Assembly (NCBI GenBank): GCA_021740905.1
Contig: JAIOYV010000005.1
Coordinates: forward strand, 1 to 64,000
Direction of reading: 5' to 3'
Length of the DNA: 64,000 bases
Source: Bacteroidales bacterium
GTDB lineage: Bacteria > Bacteroidota > Bacteroidia > Bacteroidales > M50B96
A model generated the notes under the pieces. That model saw only the letters and a program-made list of their open reading frames with translations. It ran no database searches and was not told the origin of the DNA. Below, one piece after another: positions 43,086 through 51,301 of this stretch. Position 1 is the stretch's first letter, and each line of letters begins with the position of its first letter. The position numbers and the translations under genes were made by a program.

Positions 43086-43778
43086 CTATTCGTCGCGCAG
43101 GTCGATAATCTCCACATCTGGGTGATTCTTTTTATCGAAGGTGAATTCGGTGTCGGTCATTGTTGTGTTTGGCTTAAAATTCTTTAGTTCGATGGTGTAC
43201 ACATTGCCATCTTTAGTATAATAAGTAAAACTACGGACCCGATTTGTTTTGGTATTAATCAGAAGTTTTATTTTCGACATCTCGGTACTTCCCTCTTTTC
43301 CTGCTTGTAAGCCCTGGTCAACAACTTCGGGGTAGAGTTCGATGTGGGCATAGCTAACCTTATCAATTTCCTGGTTGCCCTTTAGCGTGTATTTGTATCC
43401 TTCTTCGTACATGCTGAAGATAGAACGCGGATTACTTAGAAAGGATTTATCTTCTAAATTACGGTTGCTAATGTTCACTTCATCCGATTCAATCATGTGA
43501 GTCCAGATGGTTTTTCCATCGCAGTAGGTTTCGGTCCCCATGAGAGTTAAGTGGTATTTATCCCCTTTTATCCAAACTTTTCCGTCGTACGTTTCTGTGA
43601 TGTCTTCCTGCTGATTTTCCATCGTAAAGCTAAAATCGGCATATATGGTTGAATACGATTTTGTTTCTTTCGACAGGTTGTCGAGGATTTCTTTGGCTTT
43701 GGGATCTTTCATATCGCTTTGCGCCAATAAAACCGATGTGCTTAAAATTATGGCAATAAAAATTATTCTCTTCTTCAT
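43086..43778 (-). CDS. LolA-like outer-membrane lipoprotein carrier protein
   Basis: 230 residues. Signal peptide MKKRIIFIAIILSTSVLLAQ with cleavage after LAQ, then an unclosed beta-barrel: FSFTMENQQEDITETYDGKVWIKGDKYHL, TYCDGKTIWTHM, NVYTIELKNFKPN and EFTFDKKNHPDVEIIDLR at the C-terminus. LolA shuttles lipoproteins through the periplasm to LolB or the outer membrane; Bacteroidota homologues share the fold but are poorly studied. It is the second gene of an operon with ftsK (23 bp gap). Confidence 0.88.
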   Translation of the reverse strand: MKKRIIFIAIILSTSVLLAQSDMKDPKAKEILDNLSKETKSYSTIYADFSFTMENQQEDITETYDGKVWIKGDKYHLTLMGTETYCDGKTIWTHMIESDEVNISNRNLEDKSFLSNPRSIFSMYEEGYKYTLKGNQEIDKVSYAHIELYPEVVDQGLQAGKEGSTEMSKIKLLINTKTNRVRSFTYYTKDGNVYTIELKNFKPNTTMTDTEFTFDKKNHPDVEIIDLRDE

Positions 43779-43801
43779 ATTATGTAGCTTATTTAAAAAT
43801 G

Positions 43802-46258
43802 CTAAAAGGTATTCAAATACTGTTCCAAGGAATATTCATCGGAGTACATTACCTGACGGGCCTTGCTTCCTTCGTAGGGACCCACAATTCCGGCAGCTTC
43901 CAGTTGATCGACAATTCGGCCAGCCCGGTTGTACCCGATCGAAAACTTTCGCTGGATCAGCGATGTCGACCCTTGTTGGTGCTGTACGATCAAACGTGCG
44001 GCATCGTCGAACAATTCGTCGCGTTTGCTCAAATCTATGTCGTTCATATCGTTGCCCCCTTCTTCAATGTATTCTGGTAAAAGATGAGCGGTGGGATAGC
44101 ATTGTTGTTCCGATATAAACTGGGTAATTTTCTCTAATTCGGGGGTATCGATAAAGGCACATTGTACGCGCACCATGTCGCCACCTGTCGAGATCAACAT
44201 ATCGCCGCGACCAATCAGCTGGTTGGCCCCGGGCGAGTCGAGGATAGTGCGCGAATCGACCATCGATGTGACACGGAACGCCAGACGGGCCGGGAAATTG
44301 GCTTTTATCAATCCGGTGATTATATTGGTCGAAGGCCGTTGGGTGGCAATGATCAGGTGCAAACCAACCGCCCGGGCCAGTTGCGCGATACGGGCAATAG
44401 GTGCTTCCACTTCTTTTCCGGCGGTCATTATAAGGTCGGCAAACTCGTCGACCACCACCACAATGTAAGGCATAAAATGATGCCCGTTTTCGGGGTTCAG
44501 CCTACGCGACACAAATTTTGTGTTGTATTCTTTGATGTTGCGCACCTGAGCTTTTTTCAGGAGGTTGTAGCGGTTGTCCATTTCCACAGTTAGCGAGTGG
44601 AGGGTGTGGACTACTTTTTGGGTATCCGTTATTATGGCTTCCTCGCTGTCCGGTAGTTTAGCTAGGTAGTGTTTTTCGATCCGTGCATAAAGCGTTAGCT
44701 CTACCTTTTTCGGGTCGACCAACACAAACTTTAATTCCGAAGGGTGCTTCTTATAAAGCAATGAGGCGATGATTGCATTCAAGCCTACTGATTTTCCCTG
44801 ACCCGTTGCACCGGCCACCAACATGTGAGGCATTTTTGTTAGGTCGAAAATGTAAGTGTCATTCGAAATAGTTTTGCCCAGGGCAATTGGCAGTTCGAAT
44901 TTAGAATCCTGAAAACGGCTCGATGACAAGATAGACCGCATCGAAACAATCTCGGGTTTTTGGTTAGGCACTTCAATCCCAATGGTTCCTTTGCCAGGGA
45001 TGGGTGCAATAATCCGTATCCCGAGTGCCGAAAGGCTTAGGGCGATATCATCTTCAAGGTTTTTTATTTTTGAAATGCGGATGCCCGGTGCCGGCACAAT
45101 TTCGTACAGGGTGATGGTTGGCCCGATGGTGGCCTTTATTTTATCAATCTTGATCTTATAATTGCCCAGGGTTTCTACAATCTTGTTTTTATTGCTTATC
45201 AATTCATCTTTGCTGACTTCGGAATTTTCTACATGATGGTTTTCCAGCAACGACAGGTCGGGGAATTTATAGTTTGATAGCTCAAGCCGGGGATCATACT
45301 CGCCGAGTTCGTTAACGATATCCTCAAATAATTTATCGGGTTGGTCTGCATCACCGTATTCAACTTTTTCCGCATCGGTCTTACGAATAGGTGCATTATT
45401 TTCGAACTCATATTCCTCGTCGGGAGTGCTTTCATGCGTCTCGAAAGGAACTTCATCATCTTGCGTTTTGGGGGCAGAGGTATTTGGCCTCACATCAGGT
45501 CCATCGAAGGACAATACTTCGTTATCGTTTATTTCGATGGAAAATGGTGTGTCGTCTTCAATCTGGATTTTTTCTGTTTTTGATGTCAGTGCTTTTGGTG
45601 CCGATACCTGCTTGTCTTGTGTTTTCTTGATATTACTTATTTTTGATTTAATACCCGAATATCGGGCAGGCAGGGTTTTCAGGTAAGGAAGAAAACCTTC
45701 AAAAGAAAAAATCAAAAATACAAATAGGAAGATAAAGAGAAGAAAAAATGTACCAACCGGCTTGATCAAGTTGTTGAGCCAGCCTACCATAAACATGCCG
45801 TGTTCACCACCAGGCCCACTACCAAGAAAACCATTGGCATCACCAAACACAAAAGAGAGGAAAATTGACAACCAAATCGTGGCTATTACAGTATACCGTA
45901 ATGATTTTCCAAATGGGAGCAAACGTAAACCCAACATCCTGAACCCATATAAACCTAGAATAAATGGAATACTGAATGAAGCCAGTCCAAACCATTGTTT
46001 CATATACTGGTAGGCCAGGATAGCACCAATTTTTCCTGACCAGTTTTCGGCTTTGAAATCGGTGCTTTGAAAAAGGTTTCCCCACGAAAAGCTTTGGTCA
46101 GCTTTCCAGGTAAAGAGGAACGAAACGAAGGCCAGAAAAAGGATAAGTGCAAAAATAATAAGGAAGATCCCCATGCTGATATGGAAGCGCTTATCGCGAA
46201 AAAAGCTTGTTGGTTTCGCCGGTGTACTAGTATTCTTACCTGTTGTCTTTTTTGCCAT
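43802..46258 (-). CDS. ftsK: DNA translocase FtsK
   Basis: 818 residues. Four N-terminal membrane helices (about 26-190), an acidic linker (about 215-330), the FtsK alpha/beta motor with Walker A GATGQGKS (about 480), Walker B VVVVDEFADL (about 615) and ATQRPS, and a C-terminal winged-helix gamma domain (about 735-805, DDAARLIVQHQQGSTS, GYNRAGRIVDQLEAAGIVGPYEGS) that reads KOPS-like sequences. It pumps DNA toward dif at the septum and couples division with chromosome segregation. lolA follows after 23 bp. Confidence 0.97.
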   Translation of the reverse strand: MAKKTTGKNTSTPAKPTSFFRDKRFHISMGIFLIIFALILFLAFVSFLFTWKADQSFSWGNLFQSTDFKAENWSGKIGAILAYQYMKQWFGLASFSIPFILGLYGFRMLGLRLLPFGKSLRYTVIATIWLSIFLSFVFGDANGFLGSGPGGEHGMFMVGWLNNLIKPVGTFFLLFIFLFVFLIFSFEGFLPYLKTLPARYSGIKSKISNIKKTQDKQVSAPKALTSKTEKIQIEDDTPFSIEINDNEVLSFDGPDVRPNTSAPKTQDDEVPFETHESTPDEEYEFENNAPIRKTDAEKVEYGDADQPDKLFEDIVNELGEYDPRLELSNYKFPDLSLLENHHVENSEVSKDELISNKNKIVETLGNYKIKIDKIKATIGPTITLYEIVPAPGIRISKIKNLEDDIALSLSALGIRIIAPIPGKGTIGIEVPNQKPEIVSMRSILSSSRFQDSKFELPIALGKTISNDTYIFDLTKMPHMLVAGATGQGKSVGLNAIIASLLYKKHPSELKFVLVDPKKVELTLYARIEKHYLAKLPDSEEAIITDTQKVVHTLHSLTVEMDNRYNLLKKAQVRNIKEYNTKFVSRRLNPENGHHFMPYIVVVVDEFADLIMTAGKEVEAPIARIAQLARAVGLHLIIATQRPSTNIITGLIKANFPARLAFRVTSMVDSRTILDSPGANQLIGRGDMLISTGGDMVRVQCAFIDTPELEKITQFISEQQCYPTAHLLPEYIEEGGNDMNDIDLSKRDELFDDAARLIVQHQQGSTSLIQRKFSIGYNRAGRIVDQLEAAGIVGPYEGSKARQVMYSDEYSLEQYLNTF

Positions 46259-46373
46259 TTATGTTTTTTCTATCGCAATTAGGGCTTGTATAAATTATTG
46301 TGCAAATTTCAGAAAATATCCCGTCACGCGCAAAAAATAAACGGGTTGGATTCTGGATAGTTGTAAGTTAAGC

Positions 46374-46418
46374 AAAAAACAGGATTCTTTATCCAACTAT
46401 TTTGGATTAAGAATCCTG
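46374..46418 (-). terminator. Strong hairpin, terminator of the DUF4412-like gene on the minus strand
   Basis: CAGGATTCTT (46380-46389) and AAGAATCCTG (46109 bases offset, at 46409-46418) pair, extended by ATCC/GGAT, and on the minus strand the stem is followed by six T (46374-46379). It lies downstream of the gene at 46600-47277 and upstream of ftsK. The rest of 46259-46599 shows no gene. Confidence 0.85.
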
Positions 46419-46599
46419 CGTATTTCTAATTTTTGTTTTTTTTTAGTTGTAGTTTTTGCTCAAACAATACTAACATGGTTGGGCATTTATATCAACATCA
46501 ATTCGGGCTTTTTGAAATTTAATTTTTATGATTCAACAGTGAATTTGTTATTCCAAGCTTTAGCGGATTGGGCAACAGCCATTTATCAACAATCAATTA

Positions 46600-47277
46600 C
46601 TATCCCCTCATTGCTTTTAATTGTTCAATAGTCATCGTTTTTATACCCGCTGGTACCTCAAATTCTTTCGCCTTTACCTTTTTCTTTTTCTTTACCTCGG
46701 TTGCTGTGTAAATCACACTACCACTATCTCCGATAGGTGTTGAATATTCCAACGGCAGGCCTTTGATTTTCTTGAATTCGTCTTCTCGCATGTTTTCCGG
46801 TAGCACATACCCATCGTAGTAATAAACTTCTATTATTTCTCCGCCAAATTCAACTTCGGCTTTCTTACATTTCAGTCCTGCAACCACTTTGGTTTCTTCA
46901 ATAAGTTGAACAACTGGATCAGGCTTTACGCTGTCGGTGCTTTGTTTCATTTTATCTTTCACCTTCTCAAACTCCTCTGTCGTCATTCGAATGGCCATTG
47001 ACTGTCCCATTGACTCTTGAATCATAAGGGCTGAATCATTAAATACAATAAAGGTCATGCTTCCCATCATTCCTTCAATGCGGCTTTTATAAACACCATC
47101 GCCGTAGGTCATTGTCAGGGTGCCTTCACTTTGTGCCTTTTCGGCTTCGCTAAAATCACCTTCAACAGTCATTTTGTAGGTGATGATACCCATAAAATTA
47201 TCAGGGCCCTGGGCAATAATAGTAGTGCTAATCAACACCAATAGTAATAAACTAATTCCTTTTAGTAGATTTTTCAT
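46600..47277 (-). CDS. DUF4412-like secreted protein
   Basis: 225 residues. Signal peptide to TTIIAQG. The mature part begins with FMGIITYKMTVEG and has the beta pattern of DUF4412/GLPGLI-type proteins: YKSRIEGMMGSMTFIVFNDSALMI, VAGLKCKKAEVEFGGEIIEVYYYDG, and GLPLEYS. A basic segment EVKKKKKVKAKEFEVPAG precedes the C-terminus. Thought to be periplasmic or outer-membrane associated; function unknown. Single gene with the hairpin at 46374-46418 as terminator. Confidence 0.75.
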   Translation of the reverse strand: MKNLLKGISLLLLVLISTTIIAQGPDNFMGIITYKMTVEGDFSEAEKAQSEGTLTMTYGDGVYKSRIEGMMGSMTFIVFNDSALMIQESMGQSMAIRMTTEEFEKVKDKMKQSTDSVKPDPVVQLIEETKVVAGLKCKKAEVEFGGEIIEVYYYDGYVLPENMREDEFKKIKGLPLEYSTPIGDSGSVIYTATEVKKKKKVKAKEFEVPAGIKTMTIEQLKAMRG

Positions 47278-47393
47278 GTTCGGTTGTTTTGTTTGTTAAT
47301 CAATACTTTATTTTCTAAATAACTCCGTAAAATGCTTAATAATTAGGGCTGCAAAGTACTGATAAAATTTCAGATGGCAAGTTTTTTAATCCT

Positions 47394-47463
47394 CAGTCTC
47401 CAGTCCTCAGTCCTCAGTCCTCAGTCATCAGTCATCAGTCATCAGTCTCCAGTCATTAGTCAT
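47394..47463. repeat. Ten tandem 7-bp units (CAGTCNN)
   Basis: CAGTCTC, CAGTCCT three times, CAGTCAT three times, CAGTCTC, CAGTCAT and TAGTCAT follow one another without gaps from 47394 to 47463. Single-orientation, unlike most arrays here. It lies between the DUF4412-like and DUF5714-like genes. Confidence 0.92.
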
Positions 47464-47519
47464 GCATTGTTACCCATCAACCCGAAACCTTTACCCTACG
47501 AAGCTTTAGCGTAGTAGGG

Positions 47520-47558
47520 CGAAATCCCACCCTTCGCCAAAACTACGTATGGCAGGCG
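47520..47558 (-). repeat. 39-bp interspersed repeat, copy B (inverted)
   Basis: Reverse complement of the 40031-40069 element with five differences. Nearby at 47498-47520, TACGAAGCTTTAGCGTAGTAGG carries a related word pair. It ends 13 bp before the DUF5714-like gene's stop at 47571. Confidence 0.8.
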
Positions 47559-47570
47559 AACCCTGAAATT

Positions 47571-48281
47571 CTACCCATTATAAAACAAACAATGAGAAAA
47601 CAAACACTGTCGGTTCCATTCGCTAAAATCACATTTTATGTTTTTGTCAATGTCCAAGTGTGTATGGAATTTATTGGATAAGAATTTAACCGCTTCAGCA
47701 ATGGCAATGAAGGTGTCGCGTTTGCAGCATCGTGGGCCACCACTATTGGCAATAACACCCAGACTGATCGAAGTCATAAGGTTGCTAAGATGCCATTCTT
47801 CTTTGGCCAAGGGGGTGGAGCCGGTAATTATGCTGATGAAAATTCCTGAGCCAATGGCCGCCCCGCAGGTTCCATGGGTGCCGCAATATCCTCCAGGTAC
47901 TGAGGCAGACCGTTCGAGAGCTATTTTTAGTTTTACTTCTTTTACCTTGAACTCACCTTTTATATTGTAGTAAGCGGCCAACAAAACAGCAGGTACCAAA
48001 AAATGATGCTCGGGTCCATGCATTTTTACACTTTTGTTTTTCATCAGGCTGTTAGCCATATCGACTGGATTGGTCAACATAGTCGAGAGGCAATACCTGA
48101 AAATCATATCCCTGGCTGAAAGACTATGACAGCCGTCGCAAACAAAATGCCCATCGGGACAAGAAACATTGCTTTGAAATGGCTTACCACAAACCATGCA
48201 GGCAAAGGCTGTGTTTTCTTTCAAATACACCAGCTCTTTTCCGCAGTGGATGCAGCCGTTGTCGATATGGATGAAATTCAT
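47571..48281 (-). CDS. DUF5714-like zinc-binding protein
   Basis: 236 residues, no signal peptide. The N-terminal third holds CxxC pairs (GCIHCGK, ACMVCGK, CPDGHFVCDGCHS), likely one or two zinc or iron sites. The middle and end have HGPEHHFLVPAVLLAAYYN, YCGTHGTCGAAIGSGIF, GVIANSGGPRCCKRDT and a Cys-rich tail. The GGPRCCKR motif fits DUF5714, a family that I recall next to radical-SAM proteins; there is no such gene here. Role unknown. The proposal of a redox or sulfur-related protein is inference. Confidence 0.7.
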   Translation of the reverse strand: MNFIHIDNGCIHCGKELVYLKENTAFACMVCGKPFQSNVSCPDGHFVCDGCHSLSARDMIFRYCLSTMLTNPVDMANSLMKNKSVKMHGPEHHFLVPAVLLAAYYNIKGEFKVKEVKLKIALERSASVPGGYCGTHGTCGAAIGSGIFISIITGSTPLAKEEWHLSNLMTSISLGVIANSGGPRCCKRDTFIAIAEAVKFLSNKFHTHLDIDKNIKCDFSEWNRQCLFSHCLFYNG

Positions 48282-48422
48282 CTTTTTTTAGTTGGAACAT
48301 TCTAGTTATTGGGTTCTGAGTTTATTTGATATTGCTTTAATTACCATTTCAACTTTTGCTTTAAGCAGAGACGATAAGTAAGAATACTTAATCCCCAATT
48401 CCCTAATTCCTCCTGACTTTAT

Positions 48423-50105
48423 CTATATCTTCCCGTTTACTATATCCAGGATTTCTTTTTCCAATTGCTGCGCCTGCTTTTCAATCTCAGCTCCTTTTGC
48501 CAAAACTTCATTGATATAGGTTTTGTCGTTGAGGCCACCGGCATTTATTTTTACATTCAGAAAAGCGCCCATTACCGCCGAGCGGGCTGCCAAAGCACCA
48601 ACCCCTGCATCGGAGGCTGAATTTGGATTGCCAATTTCGGCCATTATTTTAATTACCTCCATCGAATCAAAAGACAATTGCATCACCTTAAATGGAATTT
48701 CGATTGCGTTTTTAGTGGCATCCTGAATGGCTTGTGTACGTGCCGCTTTTTCTTCGGCATTGCCATTTGGCAGGCCAAACGCTTCCATTATTTTGTTAAA
48801 TGCGTGAGTGTCTTCATCGACCATCTTTAAAAGGGCATCTTTGAACTTTTGGCCTTTTTCGGCCCAGACAGAAAATTCCTCCCAACGTTCGTCCCAGCCC
48901 CGCTTGTGTGAAGAAAGGTTGGCTACCATTGTAGCAAGCGAAACACCCAAAGCTCCCATATAGGCGGAAATCGATCCACCACCCGGGGCAGGCGATTCCG
49001 AAGCAGTTTCATTGGCAAAAGCATTTAATTTCATGTTGACGAGGGGGCTTTTGCTACTGTCTTCCAACATGTATTCGATAATCTTTTCCTTTGGGTCGAA
49101 TGGTTTTAGTTCGTCCAAGCCCATCGACTTAATGGCAATCTTTATGATTTCATCTTCTGATACACCCAACGAACGCTCCTGCATCATCAGATAATGCTTG
49201 CCTGCATCGAGCATGGCATTGAGGGGGATCAACCCTACCAGTTCGGAACCGGTTACCCTGATGCCCCTTTCATCTGCTTTTTTGCATACCTCGTCAAAGG
49301 CAATATGCACAGGAGTTACCGAAATGTCTGTCAGGTTTATCGATATTTGGGCTACGCCATATTCATCAATATACCAACCTACGGCCTTTGTTTTTTTCAG
49401 CGATCCGGGAATCCGCACTGGCTCCCCTTTTTCATCCAAAACAATTTTTCCGGTTATGGGGTCACCTTCACGTTTAGTACGGCCTGCCTCACGAATATCG
49501 AAAGCAATGGCATTGGCACGGCGGGTGGAAGTGGTGTTTAGGTTCACGTTGTAGGCCACCAGGAAATTACGCGCTCCAATGGCTGTAGCACCGGCAGTAA
49601 CGTTCATTTTGGCTGGGCCGTAATCGGGTTTCCATTCGGGTTTGGCCAGCTTGTCTTTAAGTCCTTCGTATTCGCCCGAGCGGCAGTTAGCCAGGTTTTT
49701 ACGTTTTTCCTCCTTGGCTGCAAACTCGTAGCAATATATGGGGATGTTCAATTCGCGCCCAACCCGTTCGGCCAGTTTGTGGGCATATTCCACAGTTTCT
49801 TCCATGCTGATATTGCTGACCGGAACCAAAGGGCAAACATCAGTAGCCCCAAAACGTGGGTGGGCTCCTTTGTGCTTGCTCATGTCGATAAGTTCGGATG
49901 CCTTTTTAATGGACAGGAAAGCCGCTTCGATAACCTCATCAGGTGTACCTACCATGGTAACCACTGTACGGTTGGTTGTTTTGCCCGGGTCGACATCCAG
50001 AAGACGCACGCCTTCAACACTTTCTATTTGGTTGGTAATCTGTTTGATGATATTCATGTCGTGGCCCTCGCTAAAATTCGGGACACATTCGATCAATTTT
50101 TTCAT
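48423..50105 (-). CDS. ftcD: Glutamate formimidoyltransferase / formimidoyltetrahydrofolate cyclodeaminase
   Basis: 560 residues, the fused form. The N-terminal transferase has VPNFSEGHD and HKGAHPRFGATDVCP (His82, the catalytic base in the porcine enzyme) to about residue 330. The C-terminal cyclodeaminase opens near 360 with FANETASESPAPGGGSISAY and is mainly helical. It moves the formimino group from formiminoglutamate to tetrahydrofolate and releases ammonia, in histidine degradation and one-carbon metabolism. Other hut genes are not in the window. Confidence 0.95.
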   Translation of the reverse strand: MKKLIECVPNFSEGHDMNIIKQITNQIESVEGVRLLDVDPGKTTNRTVVTMVGTPDEVIEAAFLSIKKASELIDMSKHKGAHPRFGATDVCPLVPVSNISMEETVEYAHKLAERVGRELNIPIYCYEFAAKEEKRKNLANCRSGEYEGLKDKLAKPEWKPDYGPAKMNVTAGATAIGARNFLVAYNVNLNTTSTRRANAIAFDIREAGRTKREGDPITGKIVLDEKGEPVRIPGSLKKTKAVGWYIDEYGVAQISINLTDISVTPVHIAFDEVCKKADERGIRVTGSELVGLIPLNAMLDAGKHYLMMQERSLGVSEDEIIKIAIKSMGLDELKPFDPKEKIIEYMLEDSSKSPLVNMKLNAFANETASESPAPGGGSISAYMGALGVSLATMVANLSSHKRGWDERWEEFSVWAEKGQKFKDALLKMVDEDTHAFNKIMEAFGLPNGNAEEKAARTQAIQDATKNAIEIPFKVMQLSFDSMEVIKIMAEIGNPNSASDAGVGALAARSAVMGAFLNVKINAGGLNDKTYINEVLAKGAEIEKQAQQLEKEILDIVNGKI

Positions 50106-50187
50106 GTTATTCTTATTTAAATATTTTCATTTTTCTCAATAGGGGGCAAATGTATAAAAATGCTAAAATCTAATCTATGACAATTTT

Positions 50188-50556
50188 GGTAATTGAGTAA
50201 TTAAGTTGAGTAAGTAATATGGGTAAGTAAGTTGAGTGGGTAATTGAGGAATTAAGTTAATTTGGAAATTGATGAAATAATGAAAAGACTTGTTGTTTGA
50301 CGATACTCCCGCCTCCAACACCTTGGAGACACTTCAAAAGTTAAATTACCAATCTCTACCTTTGAAGCTAATAACCGGGATCATGGAATGGTTATTGGTT
50401 TTGTTGTGGGGCACAAACTATTGACGTGATTAGGCGACCTAACTTACCTTACTCACCCACTCAACTCAATTTTCCAATTCCCTAATTCCCCAATCCTCAA
50501 TTTCCCCAATTTCCCAATTCCCTAATTCTCTAATTCCTCAATTTACTATTTCCCCA
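50188..50556. repeat. Head-to-head GTAATTGAG / TTCCCTAATTCC word array between divergent genes
   Basis: G-rich words (GTAATTGAG, TAATTAAG, TTGAGTAAG, GAGTGGGTAATTGAGG) run from 50188 to about 50280. From about 50441 to 50556 the C-rich complements follow (ACTCACCCACTCAACTC, CCAATTCCCTAATTCCCC, CTCAATTTCCCC). The 160-bp centre has no gene. The region lies between ftcD (minus) and lysE-like (plus), so the array sits in a divergent promoter region rather than after a gene. It is the same word family as 17434-17591. Confidence 0.85.
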
Positions 50557-50564
50557 ATAAATCT

Positions 50565-50573
50565 TACTTTTGC
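50565..50573 (+). promoter_or_regulatory. Probable -7 promoter element of the LysE-family gene
   Basis: TACTTTTGC matches TAnnTTTG, 23 bp before the TTG start at 50597. It abuts the 3' end of the word array. A -33 match is weak. Confidence 0.6.
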
Positions 50574-50596
50574 AGCAACAACAATAGAATCAAGCT

Positions 50597-51241
50597 TTGG
50601 AGTTAAGTCTTTTCATAAAGGGAATAATAATTGGCATTTCGGTTTCGGCCCCTCTAGGCCCTATCGGGATCATCATCCTCCAGAAAACCCTGAACAAAGG
50701 TGTTATGACCGGGTTCCTGGCGGGTATGGGGGCTGCTGTGGCTGATACCTTTTATGCTTTGATCGCAGGTTTTGGTATCAGTTTTATATCTGATTTTCTG
50801 GTAGACCAGCAATTTTACTTCCGAAGCATTGGTGGAGTAGTACTGATTTTACTGGGCGCAAAAGTTTTTTTTACGAACACAATCAAACAAGTTAGAGGGC
50901 AAAAATCCAGCAGGGGGAAAGTTTTAGGCGATTTTATTTCGGTATTTTTTCTCACCCTCAGTAACCCAATTACAATAATCGTGTTTGGGGCTGTATTCGC
51001 CGGGGTTGGTATTGTGGGGAAAGATGCAAACACCTTTAATACAAGCATAATGGTGTTAGGTATTTTTTCAGGGGCCGCTTTGTGGTGGCTCTCACTGGCA
51101 GTAGGCATCAATTATTTCCGACACAAAATCCGCCTCCGCAACCTTTGGTGGACCAATAAAATTGCCGGTGCAGCCATTGCTGTTCTGGGCGTGATCTCTA
51201 TACTCAGCCTGTTTTATTTGGATAGAGTGCCGGGGTTGTAG
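50597..51241 (+). CDS. LysE-family amino-acid exporter
   Basis: 214 residues from a TTG start (LELSLFIKGIIIG). Six membrane helices. The N-terminal signature SAPLGPIGIIILQKTLNKG and FLAGMGAAVADTFYALIAG, and the later LTLSNPITIIVF, are LysE hallmarks. The family exports amino acids or homoserine-like compounds across the cytoplasmic membrane. Substrate unknown. The CHAT gene starts 60 bp downstream on the same strand. Confidence 0.92.
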   Translation: MELSLFIKGIIIGISVSAPLGPIGIIILQKTLNKGVMTGFLAGMGAAVADTFYALIAGFGISFISDFLVDQQFYFRSIGGVVLILLGAKVFFTNTIKQVRGQKSSRGKVLGDFISVFFLTLSNPITIIVFGAVFAGVGIVGKDANTFNTSIMVLGIFSGAALWWLSLAVGINYFRHKIRLRNLWWTNKIAGAAIAVLGVISILSLFYLDRVPGL

Positions 51242-51301
51242 GATGAATGGCTTGGATTATTTTTTTTAATGGTTATCAATATCATATCCTCTTTTGAATT
51301 T

